Assembly (NCBI RefSeq): GCF_001708505.1
Contig: NZ_CP015992.1
Span: 1,426,001-1,490,000 of the forward strand
Length of the DNA: 64,000 bases
Reading direction: 5' to 3'
Source: Pseudomonas sp. TCU-HL1
GTDB taxonomy: Bacteria > Pseudomonadota > Gammaproteobacteria > Pseudomonadales > Pseudomonadaceae
Of this stretch, positions 24,595-32,774 are shown piece after piece. Under the pieces are notes generated by a model, which was not told the DNA's origin, did no database searches, and worked only from the letters and a program-made list of their open reading frames with translations. Position 1 is the first letter of the stretch, and each line of letters opens with the position of its first letter. Made by a program: the position numbers and the translations under genes.

Positions 24595-26676
24595 TCAATG
24601 TTTCGCTACCGAGGCATTCAGGCCCAGGTAGTCCAGCAGGATCTGCCCGGTTTCGGTGAGGTAGACGTCTTCTTCCGGTTTGGTCTTCTCGTCTTCCACC
24701 GGGAGTGCGTCCTCATCCTCGGTTTTGAGCTCCTTCAGCAGCTCTTCGCCCTTGGCCTTGCGGCGGGTGTTCTCCATCGCCAGCTGCTTGGCCTCGATGT
24801 CGGCCTGTTCGGCGCGGCGCTTGGTTTCGTTGAGGCTGACGACGGTGTCCTTCATCAGCTTCTGTGCCAGGGCCAGGCGCTCGCGGCTGTAGACGAAGTC
24901 CGGGTCCTGCGAGGTGCGCGCGTCATGGCGGGCCTTCAGTTCGGCCAGGAACGGCTTGAAGGGGTCGACTTCGGGCTTGATCGCCGGGCGGATACTGTCC
25001 CACGGCATGGCCTCGGGCAGGGCGCTTTCACCGATCTGCTTGGTGTCCACCACCGACGGGTACTCGATATCCGGCAGTACGCCCTGGTGCTGGGTGCTCT
25101 GGCCGGATACGCGGTAGAACTTGGCCAGGGTCAGTTTCAACTCGCCGTGGTTCAGCGGCTGGATGGTCTGCACGGTGCCCTTGCCGAAGGTCTGGCCGCC
25201 GATGATCAACGCGCGGTGGTAGTCCTGCATGGCGCCCGCGAAAATCTCCGAGGCCGAAGCGGACAGGCGGTTGACCAGTACGGTCATCGGGCCGGTGTAG
25301 TACGCGCCGGTATTCTCGTCGGCCAGTACGTCGACGCGGCCGTCGCTGTTGCGCACCAGTACCGTGGGCCCCTGGTCGATGAACAGGCCGGTCAGTTCGG
25401 TAGCCTCCTGCAGGGAGCCGCCGCCGTTGTTGCGCAGGTCGATGACCACGCCGTCGACTTTCTCTTTCTGCAGCTCGCCCAGCAGTTTCTTCACATCACG
25501 CGTGGTGCTCTTGTACTCGGGATCGCCCGCACGGAAGGCCTTGAAGTCCAGGTAGAAGGCTGGCACTTCGATCACGCCGAGCTTGAACTTGCTGCCGTCA
25601 TGCTCGAGGTTGAGGACGGATTTCTTCGCCGCCTGCTCCTCCAGCTTCACCGCTTCACGGGTGATGGCAACTACCTTGCTGGTCTGGTCGTTCGGCGCGT
25701 TGCTGGCCGGGATCACCTCCAGGCGCACCACCGAACCTTTCGGGCCGCGGATCAGCTTGACCACTTCATCCAGGCGCCAGCCGATCACGTCGACCATTTC
25801 GCCATTACCCTGGGCAACGCCGACGATCTTGTCCGCCGGGGCCACCTGCTTGCTCTTCTCGGCCGGACCGGCCGGAACCAGACGCACCACCTTCACGTAC
25901 TCGTTATCGCTCTGCAACACGGCACCGATGCCCTCGAGGGACAGGCTCATGTTGATGTCGAAATTCTCCGCGTTATCCGGGGAGAGGTACTGAGTGTGCG
26001 GGTCGTAGGTCTGCGCGAAGGCGTTGATGTAGGCCTGGAACACGTCCTCGCCGCGCGTCTGGTCGAGGCGGGAGAGCTGGTTCTTGTAGCGTTTGACCAG
26101 CAGTTCCTGGATGGCCTTGGGCTCTTTCTTGGCGATCTTCAGGCGCAGGACCTCATCCTTCACGCGCTTGCGCCAGAGGTCGTCGAGCGCGGCACGATCC
26201 TTGGCCCACGGCGCTTTCTCGCGATCGGTCTCCAGGCTTTCGTCGACGCTGAAGTCGATCGTGTCGACGCCCTTGTCGAGCATCGCCAGGGCGAAGTCGA
26301 GGCGCTCCTTGAGGCGGTCGAGGTGGCGTTTGTAGATCACGAAGCCGGGCTCCAGGTCGCCGCTCTTGAGCAGGTCGTCGAAGCGCGTGCGCCACTTGTC
26401 GAACTCGGCGATATCGGCGGCGGTGAAGTACATCCGTGCCGGATCGAGGAGCTTGAGGTAGCCCTCGTAGATCTTCGCCGAGCGCTCATCGTTGAGCGGC
26501 GGCTTGTTGTAGTGATGGCGCTTGAGCAACTCCACTACGTTGAGGCTGGCGATCACCTGTTCACGGTCGGGCTGAATGGAGTCCCAACTGTTCGGGGCGG
26601 TGGGGGCGGCATGCAACGGCAGGACGCTGACGCTGAGGGCCAAGGCTAGTGCGGAACTGATCAGGGAGCGCTTCAT
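24595..26676 (-). CDS. prc: Tail-specific C-terminal processing protease Prc
   Basis: A 693-residue periplasmic serine protease. A signal peptide covers residues 1-24. A PDZ domain lies at about 240-330 (SLSLEGIGAVLQSDNEYVKV). The protease core shows VDGVVIDLRNNGGGSL, the catalytic serine S476 in SASASEIF and lysine K499 in FGKGTVQ. Length and order match E. coli Prc; in P. aeruginosa the Prc at this type of locus affects alginate through cleavage of MucA. The ATG at 26676 gives the signal peptide; longer frames extend into the divergent gene and are rejected. Confidence 0.95.
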   Translation of the reverse strand: MKRSLISSALALALSVSVLPLHAAPTAPNSWDSIQPDREQVIASLNVVELLKRHHYNKPPLNDERSAKIYEGYLKLLDPARMYFTAADIAEFDKWRTRFDDLLKSGDLEPGFVIYKRHLDRLKERLDFALAMLDKGVDTIDFSVDESLETDREKAPWAKDRAALDDLWRKRVKDEVLRLKIAKKEPKAIQELLVKRYKNQLSRLDQTRGEDVFQAYINAFAQTYDPHTQYLSPDNAENFDINMSLSLEGIGAVLQSDNEYVKVVRLVPAGPAEKSKQVAPADKIVGVAQGNGEMVDVIGWRLDEVVKLIRGPKGSVVRLEVIPASNAPNDQTSKVVAITREAVKLEEQAAKKSVLNLEHDGSKFKLGVIEVPAFYLDFKAFRAGDPEYKSTTRDVKKLLGELQKEKVDGVVIDLRNNGGGSLQEATELTGLFIDQGPTVLVRNSDGRVDVLADENTGAYYTGPMTVLVNRLSASASEIFAGAMQDYHRALIIGGQTFGKGTVQTIQPLNHGELKLTLAKFYRVSGQSTQHQGVLPDIEYPSVVDTKQIGESALPEAMPWDSIRPAIKPEVDPFKPFLAELKARHDARTSQDPDFVYSRERLALAQKLMKDTVVSLNETKRRAEQADIEAKQLAMENTRRKAKGEELLKELKTEDEDALPVEDEKTKPEEDVYLTETGQILLDYLGLNASVAKH

Positions 26677-26802
26677 GCTGATTCGACGTCGGGACAGGTG
26701 ATAACGCATATTAGGCCGTATTTGAGGGCGCCGGGTTCCATCGGCGCAAAGCGAAGGCCCGGCAGCTCGCCGGGCCTGATCCAAGCTCACTATGGAGGCA
26801 CC

Positions 26803-27768
26803 GTGAAGGCATTGCAAGGCGTCGAAGGGCGCGTGGAGTGGGGGGAACGGGCCAGTCCGGCCTGTGATGTCGGACAAGTACGGATTCGCGTGGCCGCCGC
26901 CGGCCTGAACCGTGCCGACCTGCTGCAGCGTGCGGGGCTCTACCCGCCGCCACCAGGGGCGAGCGACATCCTCGGCCTGGAAGCTTCCGGGGTCATCACC
27001 GAAATTGGCGCCGGCAGTGGCGCCTGGCGGGTGGGCGACCGCGTCTGCTGCCTGTTGGCCGGTGGTGGCATGGCTGAAGAGGTGGTGGTCGATGCGCGTC
27101 ACGTGCTGCCGGTACCAGAGGGGCTGTCCCTGGCCGAGGCCGCCGCGCTGCCGGAAGTCTATGCCACCGCCTGGCTCAACCTGTTCCAGCTGGCGGCGCT
27201 GAGGCCTGGCGAGAAGGTGCTCCTGCATGCCGGTGCCAGTGGCGTTGGCTCGGCGGCCATCCAGCTGTGCAAGGCCTTCGGCAGCCCCTGCTGGGTCAGC
27301 GTGGGTTCGGCGGAGCGCCTGGCCTATTGCGAGTCACTTGGTGCCCAGGGCGGCGCGCTGCGTGGCGAGGACCTGGAAGGCCTGCGCGACTTCGCGCCCT
27401 TCGATGTGATTCTCGACCCAGTGGGCGGCAACTATGCCAGCCTCAACCTCGCCCTGGCCGCCACCGATGGCCGTTGGGTGAACATAGGCCTGATGGGCGG
27501 ACGCAAGGCCGAGCTGGACATGGCCCTGCTGCTTGGCAAGCGCGTGCAATTGATCGGTTCCACCCTGCGCAGCCGCGACGAGCAGTTCAAGGCCGATCTC
27601 ATCAGTGAACTGCGCCAGCACGTATGGCCATTGTTCGAGGAAGGCCGCCTGCAGCCACGCCTGGAACGAGCTTTCGCTGCCAAGGACGCCGAAGCGGCTT
27701 TCGAGGCCCTGGCCAGTAACCAGGTAGAAGGAAAACTGGTGCTCGTACTGGACGAAAGCCTGGTCTGA
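26803..27768 (+). CDS. NADPH:quinone oxidoreductase (PIG3-like MDR family)
   Basis: A 321-residue zinc-free medium-chain reductase. VAAAGLNRADLLQRAGLYPPPP is the family signature, ALPEVYATAWLNLF precedes the nucleotide-binding fold, and AGASGVGSAAIQLCKAFG is the Rossmann motif. It reduces quinones with NADPH. The gene starts at GTG 26803 with GGAGG four nt upstream. It is divergent from prc and precedes ahpC. Confidence 0.92.
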   Translation: MKALQGVEGRVEWGERASPACDVGQVRIRVAAAGLNRADLLQRAGLYPPPPGASDILGLEASGVITEIGAGSGAWRVGDRVCCLLAGGGMAEEVVVDARHVLPVPEGLSLAEAAALPEVYATAWLNLFQLAALRPGEKVLLHAGASGVGSAAIQLCKAFGSPCWVSVGSAERLAYCESLGAQGGALRGEDLEGLRDFAPFDVILDPVGGNYASLNLALAATDGRWVNIGLMGGRKAELDMALLLGKRVQLIGSTLRSRDEQFKADLISELRQHVWPLFEEGRLQPRLERAFAAKDAEAAFEALASNQVEGKLVLVLDESLV

Positions 27769-27821
27769 CGCCTCTCGCTCCGACGCTCAAGGCCCCATGG
27801 CTCGGGGCGTCGGGGAGTTGC

Positions 27822-27858
27822 ATTGAGGTAATCAATCGTTCTGATGGGGTCATTCAAT
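27822..27858 (+). promoter_or_regulatory. OxyR-like tetrad site upstream of ahpC
   Basis: Four half sites with exact 7-nt spacing: ATTG (27822), CAAT (27833), ATGG (27844), CAAT (27855). The OxyR pattern is ATAG-N7-CTAT repeated with N7 between, so spacing is perfect and each tetramer keeps the outer AT bases. It lies 67 nt before the ahpC start, a suitable place for activation. Confidence 0.65.
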
Positions 27859-27924
27859 ATGATCTTTTTGGAATAACCCAATAGTCTTTGTCGGGTAAAT
27901 TTCTAACCCAACGAGGACGTTGCG

Positions 27925-28488
27925 ATGTCTCTGATCAACACCGAAGTCAAACCGTTCAAAGCCACCGCCTACCACCACGGCAAGTTTGTCGAACTGACCG
28001 AAGCCAACCTGAAGGGCAAGTGGTCCGTGTTCTTCTTCTACCCGGCCGACTTCACCTTCGTTTGCCCTACCGAACTGGGCGACCTGGCTGACAACTACGC
28101 CGAGTTCCAGAAGCTGGGCGTGGAAATCTACGGCGTGTCCACCGACACCCACTTCACCCACAAGGCCTGGCACGACACTTCCGACACCATCGGCAAGATC
28201 CAGTACCCGCTGGTTGGCGACCCCACCTGGGTTCTGTCCAAGAACTTCGAAGTACTGATCGAAGAAGCTGGCCTGGCTGACCGTGGCACCTTCGTGATCG
28301 ACCCGGAAGGCAAGATCCAGATCGTTGAAGTCAACGCCGGCGGTATCGGCCGTGACGCTCAGGAACTGCTGCGCAAGGTCAAGGCTGCCCAGTACGTTGC
28401 CGCTCACCCGGGCGAAGTCTGCCCGGCCAAGTGGAAGGAAGGTGAAGCCACTCTGGCTCCGTCCCTCGACCTCGTCGGCAAGATCTAA
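27925..28488 (+). CDS. ahpC: Alkyl hydroperoxide reductase subunit C (typical 2-Cys peroxiredoxin)
   Basis: A 187-residue enzyme reducing hydrogen peroxide and organic hydroperoxides. The peroxidatic cysteine is C47 in FTFVCPTE and the resolving cysteine C166 in HPGEVCPAKW. It matches E. coli AhpC in length. It forms the decameric partner of AhpF, encoded 266 bp downstream. A GAGGA ribosome site precedes the ATG and an OxyR-like site lies upstream, so peroxide induction is expected. Confidence 0.97.
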   Translation: MSLINTEVKPFKATAYHHGKFVELTEANLKGKWSVFFFYPADFTFVCPTELGDLADNYAEFQKLGVEIYGVSTDTHFTHKAWHDTSDTIGKIQYPLVGDPTWVLSKNFEVLIEEAGLADRGTFVIDPEGKIQIVEVNAGGIGRDAQELLRKVKAAQYVAAHPGEVCPAKWKEGEATLAPSLDLVGKI

Positions 28489-28496
28489 AAACGGTC

Positions 28497-28621
28497 GGGA
28501 AGCTGTTGCGCAGCGCTGATGCTGCGTTGAATACAGGCTCGGGCTGCTCATTTACAGCTCGTAAACTCCGCGCCCTGCGCCTGTATTCGTCTTGCCTGAG
28601 CGCTTGCTCTCGACGCTTCCC
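28497..28621. repeat. 125-bp imperfect palindrome between ahpC and ahpF
   Basis: Nested arms share one centre near 28558: GGGAAGC/GCTTCCC, AGCGCT/AGCGCT (28512 and 28599), GAATACAGGC (28529-28538) with GCCTGTATTC (28579-28588), and TTTAC/GTAAA at the tip. It would fold into a long hairpin in the ahpCF transcript or behave as a dispersed repeat. It is not a normal terminator, as there is no T-run. Confidence 0.75.
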
Positions 28622-28754
28622 ACTCCGTTTGCACCTGTAAGAAGGCAGGTAGATGGTCCCGCGCCATCCGCCTGCATCACACCCCTCATCCCGTTTCGGG
28701 CGGTCGGCGACGACCGTCGAGGGGTGACTCATGCCCGCAAAAAGGAAATCGCAC

Positions 28755-30311
28755 ATGTTGGACGCCAATCTTAAAACCCAGTTGAAGGCCTACCTCGAAA
28801 AGGTCACCCAGCCGTTCGAGATCGTCGCGTCCCTCGATGACAGCGACAAATCCCGCGAGTTGCTCGGGCTGCTGCAAGACATCGTCGGTCTGACCGACAA
28901 GATCACCCTGAAGACCGATGGCAGCGACGCCCGTCGCCCGTCGTTCTCCCTGAATCGCCCTGGCGCCGGTATTTCCTTGCGCTTCGCCGGCATCCCCATG
29001 GGCCACGAGTTCACCTCGCTGGTGCTGGCCCTGCTGCAGGTTGGCGGTCACCCGTCCAAGCTGGGTACCGATGTGATCGAGCAGATCAGCTCCATCGAAG
29101 GCGAATTCACGTTCGAAACCTATTTCTCGCTGTCCTGCCAGAACTGCCCCGACGTGGTGCAGGCGCTGAACCTGATGGCCGTGCTCAACCCGAACATCCG
29201 CCTCGTCGCCATCGACGGCGCGCTGTTCCAGGATGAAGTCGAGCAGCGCCAGATCATGTCGGTGCCCAGCATTTACCTGAACGGCGAGCTGTTCGGCCAG
29301 GGCCGCATGGGCGTGGAAGAAATCCTCGCCAGGATCGACACCGGCGCCGCCGCTCGCGACGCCGAGAAGCTCAATGCCAAGGCAGCCTTCGATGTGCTGG
29401 TGATCGGCGGTGGACCCGCTGGTGCCTCCGCAGCTATCTATGCCGCGCGCAAGGGCATCCGCACCGGCGTGGCCGCCGAGCGCTTCGGTGGCCAGGTGCT
29501 GGACACCATGGCTATCGAGAACTTCATCTCCGTACAGGAAACCGAAGGCCCGAAACTGGCCCGAGCCCTGGAAGAGCACGTGAAGCAGTACGACGTCGAC
29601 ATCATGAACCTGCAGCGCGCTGCGGCGCTGGTTCCGGCCAAGGCCGAGGGCGAGCTGCATGAAGTGCGCTTCGAAAGCGGTGCCTCGCTGAAGGCCAGGA
29701 CCGTGATCCTCTCCACCGGCGCCCGCTGGCGCGAAATGAATGTGCCCGGCGAGCAGGAATACCGTGGCCGTGGCGTGGCCTACTGCCCGCACTGCGACGG
29801 TCCGCTGTTCAAGGGCAAGCGCGTGGCAGTGATCGGCGGCGGTAACTCCGGCGTCGAAGCAGCCATCGACCTGGCGGGTATCGTCGCCCATGTCACCCTG
29901 ATCGAGTTCGACGACAAGCTGCGTGCTGATGCCGTGTTGCAGAAGAAGCTGGCCAGTCTGCCGAACGTCGCCGTGATCAAGAGCGCGCTGACCACTGAGG
30001 TGAAAGGCGATGGCCAGAAGGTCAACGGCCTGGTCTACAAGGACCGCACCACTGACGAGCTGCGCACCCTGGAACTGGAAGGCATCTTCGTGCAGATCGG
30101 CCTGCTGCCCAACAGCGAGTGGCTGAAGGGCGTTGTGGAGCTGTCCCCGCGCGGCGAAATCATCGTCGACGCCAAGGGCCAGACCAACATCCCCGGCGTG
30201 TTCGCCGCTGGCGACGTGACCACGGTGCCGTACAAACAGATCGTGATCGCCGTGGGCGAGGGTGCCAAGGCATCGCTGAGCGCCTTCGATCACCTGATCC
30301 GTACGACCTGA
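28755..30311 (+). CDS. ahpF: Alkyl hydroperoxide reductase subunit F
   Basis: A 518-residue flavoprotein that transfers electrons from NADH to AhpC. The N-terminal thioredoxin-like domain has the CXXC pair C128/C131 (SLSCQNCPD). FAD binding is at VIGGGPAGASAA (about 217-228), the catalytic disulfide is YCPHCDG (C344/C347), and NADH binding is at VIGGGNSGVEAA. ATG 28755 follows AAGGAA by 8 nt and gives the family N-terminus; an ATG 24 nt earlier is in frame but less well placed. Confidence 0.96.
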   Translation: MLDANLKTQLKAYLEKVTQPFEIVASLDDSDKSRELLGLLQDIVGLTDKITLKTDGSDARRPSFSLNRPGAGISLRFAGIPMGHEFTSLVLALLQVGGHPSKLGTDVIEQISSIEGEFTFETYFSLSCQNCPDVVQALNLMAVLNPNIRLVAIDGALFQDEVEQRQIMSVPSIYLNGELFGQGRMGVEEILARIDTGAAARDAEKLNAKAAFDVLVIGGGPAGASAAIYAARKGIRTGVAAERFGGQVLDTMAIENFISVQETEGPKLARALEEHVKQYDVDIMNLQRAAALVPAKAEGELHEVRFESGASLKARTVILSTGARWREMNVPGEQEYRGRGVAYCPHCDGPLFKGKRVAVIGGGNSGVEAAIDLAGIVAHVTLIEFDDKLRADAVLQKKLASLPNVAVIKSALTTEVKGDGQKVNGLVYKDRTTDELRTLELEGIFVQIGLLPNSEWLKGVVELSPRGEIIVDAKGQTNIPGVFAAGDVTTVPYKQIVIAVGEGAKASLSAFDHLIRTT

Positions 30312-30337
30312 TTTACTCAGCGTGGTGTGCTGATGTG

Positions 30338-30369
30338 GCGGAGGCCTGCAAGGGCTCTCCGCTTTTTTT
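30338..30369 (+). terminator. Terminator of ahpF
   Basis: GCGGAG and CTCCGC form the stem, with seven T following. It begins 27 bp after the ahpF stop. Confidence 0.85.
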
Positions 30370-30431
30370 ATGTCCGTACGGGTTCCCTGTATTCTTCGCG
30401 CTTTCGTTCTTCAAGCGGCAGGGCTCATCTC

Positions 30432-30971
30432 GTGAAACAGCAACTTATCGAATTGATTACGGCAATCAGCTCCGGCTGCATGGCCGAGGATGAGATCGAC
30501 CGCGTCGCCTTTGAGGCGGCCCAGGCTTACGCCGATGCGGATGCGTTTCTCGCCGCCAACCCCGATATCAACTACGACGACAGTTTTCCCATTCCCCTGG
30601 GCGAATGGGTGGTGGTGGGCAGCCTGCCCGAAACCGTGCTGTTCCAGGCCGACAGCTATGACCAGCTGTTCCAGCAGGTGGTGGACTCCTTCGGCCCCAG
30701 CGTCAATTTCGTGCTCAAGCCCAAGCAACTGGTGAAGGTGGAGCCGCTCAAGGCGCTCAACCGCATCCAGGTGCAGATGGGCAGCCTCTACCCGGAAAAG
30801 GGCGGCTACGTGCTGGTGGATTTCAGCGAGCCGCTGGATGACGAACTGCAGTGCGTGCTGGTGTACAAGCACGACCTGGAGAAGGTCATGCAACTGGCCG
30901 TGGACGTCGGCATCTACGCCGCACCGGCCTATGAGGCCCTCAAGGCCGCGATAGAGGAGGGCGACGACTGA
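30432..30971 (+). CDS. Conserved-looking hypothetical cytoplasmic protein
   Basis: A 179-residue protein from GTG 30432; I do not recognise a named family. It is acidic, with a helical N-terminus (QQLIELITAISSGCMAEDEI), a central beta-rich part (PIPLGEWVVVGSLPETVLFQ) and a hydrophobic-acidic end. There is no signal peptide or membrane segment. A longer in-frame start exists but would cover the region just after the ahpF terminator and gives a basic, unlikely leader. The ribosome site is weak. Confidence 0.7.
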   Translation: MKQQLIELITAISSGCMAEDEIDRVAFEAAQAYADADAFLAANPDINYDDSFPIPLGEWVVVGSLPETVLFQADSYDQLFQQVVDSFGPSVNFVLKPKQLVKVEPLKALNRIQVQMGSLYPEKGGYVLVDFSEPLDDELQCVLVYKHDLEKVMQLAVDVGIYAAPAYEALKAAIEEGDD

Positions 30972-30984
30972 GTCGGCTTTGGCT

Positions 30985-31111
30985 CCCTCTCCCGCTTGCG
31001 GGAGAGGGCGGGGGGAGAGGGTTCTCCATCAGTCGCGCAGCGCTTCACCGGTCCACCATAGGTGCCCTGGCGGGTCCCAATGGTGGATGGAAAGAGCGCC
31101 ATCCACCCTAC
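30985..31111. repeat. Hairpin and GTAGGGTGGATGG-type repeat
   Basis: 30985-31008 is a perfect 11-bp hairpin (CCCTCTCCCGC with GCGGGAGAGGG). 31051-31111 is the same repeat type as at 8326-8408, in the other orientation, ending GAGCGCCATCCACCCTAC. Both lie between convergent genes. Confidence 0.75.
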
Positions 31112-31124
31112 AAATGGCCCCGCC

Positions 31125-31880
31125 TTACAACTGGTAGCCGTAGGACTTGATCACTTCCGCGGCCTTCGGCCCCTTCAGGTAATCCACCAGCGCCTGGGCC
31201 GCCGGGTTGGCTTCACCTTTCTTCAGGATCAGCGCGTCCTGCTTGATCGGCTCGTGCATGTCGGCTGGCACGATCCAGGCGGATCCGCTGGTGATCTTGC
31301 CGTCCTTGTATACCTGCGACAGGGCAACGAAGCCCAGTTCGGCATTGCCGCTGGAAACGAACTGCAGCGCCTGGGTGATGTTCTGGCCTTCCACCAGCTT
31401 GGGCTTCACGGCGCTGGCCAGGCCCAGCTTGTCCAGCACCTGGGTGGCTGCCAGGCCGTAGGGTGCGGTCTTCGGGTTGGCGATGGACAGGTGCTTGTAC
31501 TGGCCGGTCTTCAGTACCTCGCCCTTGGTATCCACATAGCCGTCCTGTGCCGACCACAGCACCAGGGTGCCGATGGCGTAGGTGAAGCGCGAACCAGGCA
31601 CGGCATCGCCTTCCTTCTCCAGTTTGGCCGGGGTGGTGTCGTCGGCGGAGAGGAAGACCTCGAAGGGCGCGCCGTTCTTGATCTGGGTGTAGAACTGGCC
31701 GGTGGCGCCATAGACGGCCACCAGTTTGTGGCCGGTGTCCTTCTCGAAGTCCTTGGCGATGGCCTGGATCGGAGCGGTGAAGTTGGCGGCGACGGCCACC
31801 TGGACCTCGGCGGCTGTGGCGTTGCCGAGGCTGAAGCAGCTGAGCAGGAAAGCGAGGGGCTGGATAAGGCGATACCGCAT
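31125..31880 (-). CDS. modA: Molybdate-binding protein ModA, without modBC nearby
   Basis: A 251-residue periplasmic protein with a signal peptide (about residues 1-23, ending ATAAE). ModA features are VAVAANFTAPIQAIAKDFEKDTGH, GATGQFYTQIKNGAPFEVFLSADD, ANPKTAPYGLAA and SGNAELGFVALSQVY. It captures molybdate or tungstate for the ModBC transporter. No modB or modC follows; the next genes are unrelated. A ModE-like palindrome precedes it, which supports the assignment and suggests repression when molybdate is plentiful. Confidence 0.9.
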   Translation of the reverse strand: MRYRLIQPLAFLLSCFSLGNATAAEVQVAVAANFTAPIQAIAKDFEKDTGHKLVAVYGATGQFYTQIKNGAPFEVFLSADDTTPAKLEKEGDAVPGSRFTYAIGTLVLWSAQDGYVDTKGEVLKTGQYKHLSIANPKTAPYGLAATQVLDKLGLASAVKPKLVEGQNITQALQFVSSGNAELGFVALSQVYKDGKITSGSAWIVPADMHEPIKQDALILKKGEANPAAQALVDYLKGPKAAEVIKSYGYQL

Positions 31881-31908
31881 GATGGACTCCTGGGGAGATG
31901 CTTGTATT

Positions 31909-31932
31909 CGTTATGTACAAAAATATATAGCG
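31909..31932 (-). promoter_or_regulatory. ModE-like operator before modA
   Basis: CGTTATGTA and TATATAGCG face each other around six A-rich bases. The ModE pattern is CGnTATATA-N6-8-TATATAnCG, and only one base of the left half departs from it. It ends 29 nt before the ATG, where it would block the promoter. Confidence 0.7.
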
Positions 31933-32120
31933 CTCGCCATTCTCTGGAATATCTGACCTCGCCGTCAAGTTGCGCCCGGCACAGATGGTTCAGCTCGGAT
32001 GGGGAGCTGGAACCCTTTGGCTCTGAGCTACAGGCATACGCCCGCCACTGGCGCGGCCGATGAGCGCCGGATCGCGAAGCGATCGGGCCGGGGCGCAGAG
32101 AGGGGCTGGGGTGAGGGCAA

Positions 32121-32774
32121 TCAGCTCCAGTCGAGGATCGGCCAGCCAGCTTCCTCAGCGTGGGCCCGCAGGGTCGGGTCGGGGTTGACCGTGTGCGGGT
32201 TGGCAACCCGCGTGAGCAGCGGCAGGTCGTTGCGCGAGTCGGAGTAGAAGTAGGCGCCGTCGAGGCTTTCTGCCTGTTCGTCCATCCAGGCGTTCAGGCG
32301 GGTCACCTTGCCTTCGCGGTAGGTCAGCACGCCGCGGGTGCGGCCACTGTAGCAGCTGTGTTGTTCCTCCAGGTCGATGGCCAGGACTTCTTCCACGCCC
32401 AGGCGCTCGGCGATGGCGCTGACCAGGAAATGTGCCGAGGCGGAAATGATCAGGATGCGATCACCGGCGGCGCGGTGCCGGGCCAGGCAGCGCATGGCAT
32501 CGGAGTGGATCAGCGGCTCGACCACATCTTCGACGAAGGGCCCGACCACGAACTCCACCTCTTCAGCGGTGCGACCCACCAGCGGCGACAGGCTGAAGGC
32601 CATGTAGTCCTCCATGGCCAGCTTGCCTTCGGCATACAGCGCCATGAGTTCATGGTCCTTGCGGACGAAGGATTCCCCGTCGACCCAGCCCAGTTCGGCC
32701 ATGTGGGCGCTCCACAGGCTGGCGCAGTCGCCGTCTATCAGGGTGTCGTCAAGGTCGAAGATTGCCAGGGCCAT
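32121..32774 (-). CDS. HAD-IB family phosphatase in the ABC operon
   Basis: A 217-residue cytoplasmic HAD hydrolase of the SerB-like IB subfamily. Motif I is FDLDDTLIDGD (nucleophile D near residue 8), motif II is IISAS, motif III lysine is in REGKVTRL, and motif IV is SDSRNDLPLL, so all catalytic parts are present. Substrate is unknown; relatives hydrolyse phosphoserine or histidinol phosphate. Its ATG overlaps the ATPase stop by one base (TGATG), which ties it to the transport operon and suggests that it acts on the imported compound or a product of it. Confidence 0.88.
   Translation of the reverse strand: MALAIFDLDDTLIDGDCASLWSAHMAELGWVDGESFVRKDHELMALYAEGKLAMEDYMAFSLSPLVGRTAEEVEFVVGPFVEDVVEPLIHSDAMRCLARHRAAGDRILIISASAHFLVSAIAERLGVEEVLAIDLEEQHSCYSGRTRGVLTYREGKVTRLNAWMDEQAESLDGAYFYSDSRNDLPLLTRVANPHTVNPDPTLRAHAEEAGWPILDWS

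Noticed and set aside
24598..26649. Long plus-strand open frame over prc
   Set aside because: Prc on the minus strand has a signal peptide, PDZ domain and catalytic dyad. The plus frame has no motif or ribosome site.
27822..27836. Anr/Fnr box (TTGAT-N4-ATCAA) before ahpC
   Set aside because: The inner spacing is one base too short; the four-part 7-nt pattern over 37 bp fits OxyR better.
28686..30293. Long minus-strand open frame over ahpF
   Set aside because: AhpF is unambiguous on the plus strand; the reverse frame is a by-product of codon bias.
30985..31008. CRISPR-like or terminator role for the perfect hairpin
   Set aside because: There is a single copy without spacers and no T-run; it fits an intergenic repeat hairpin.
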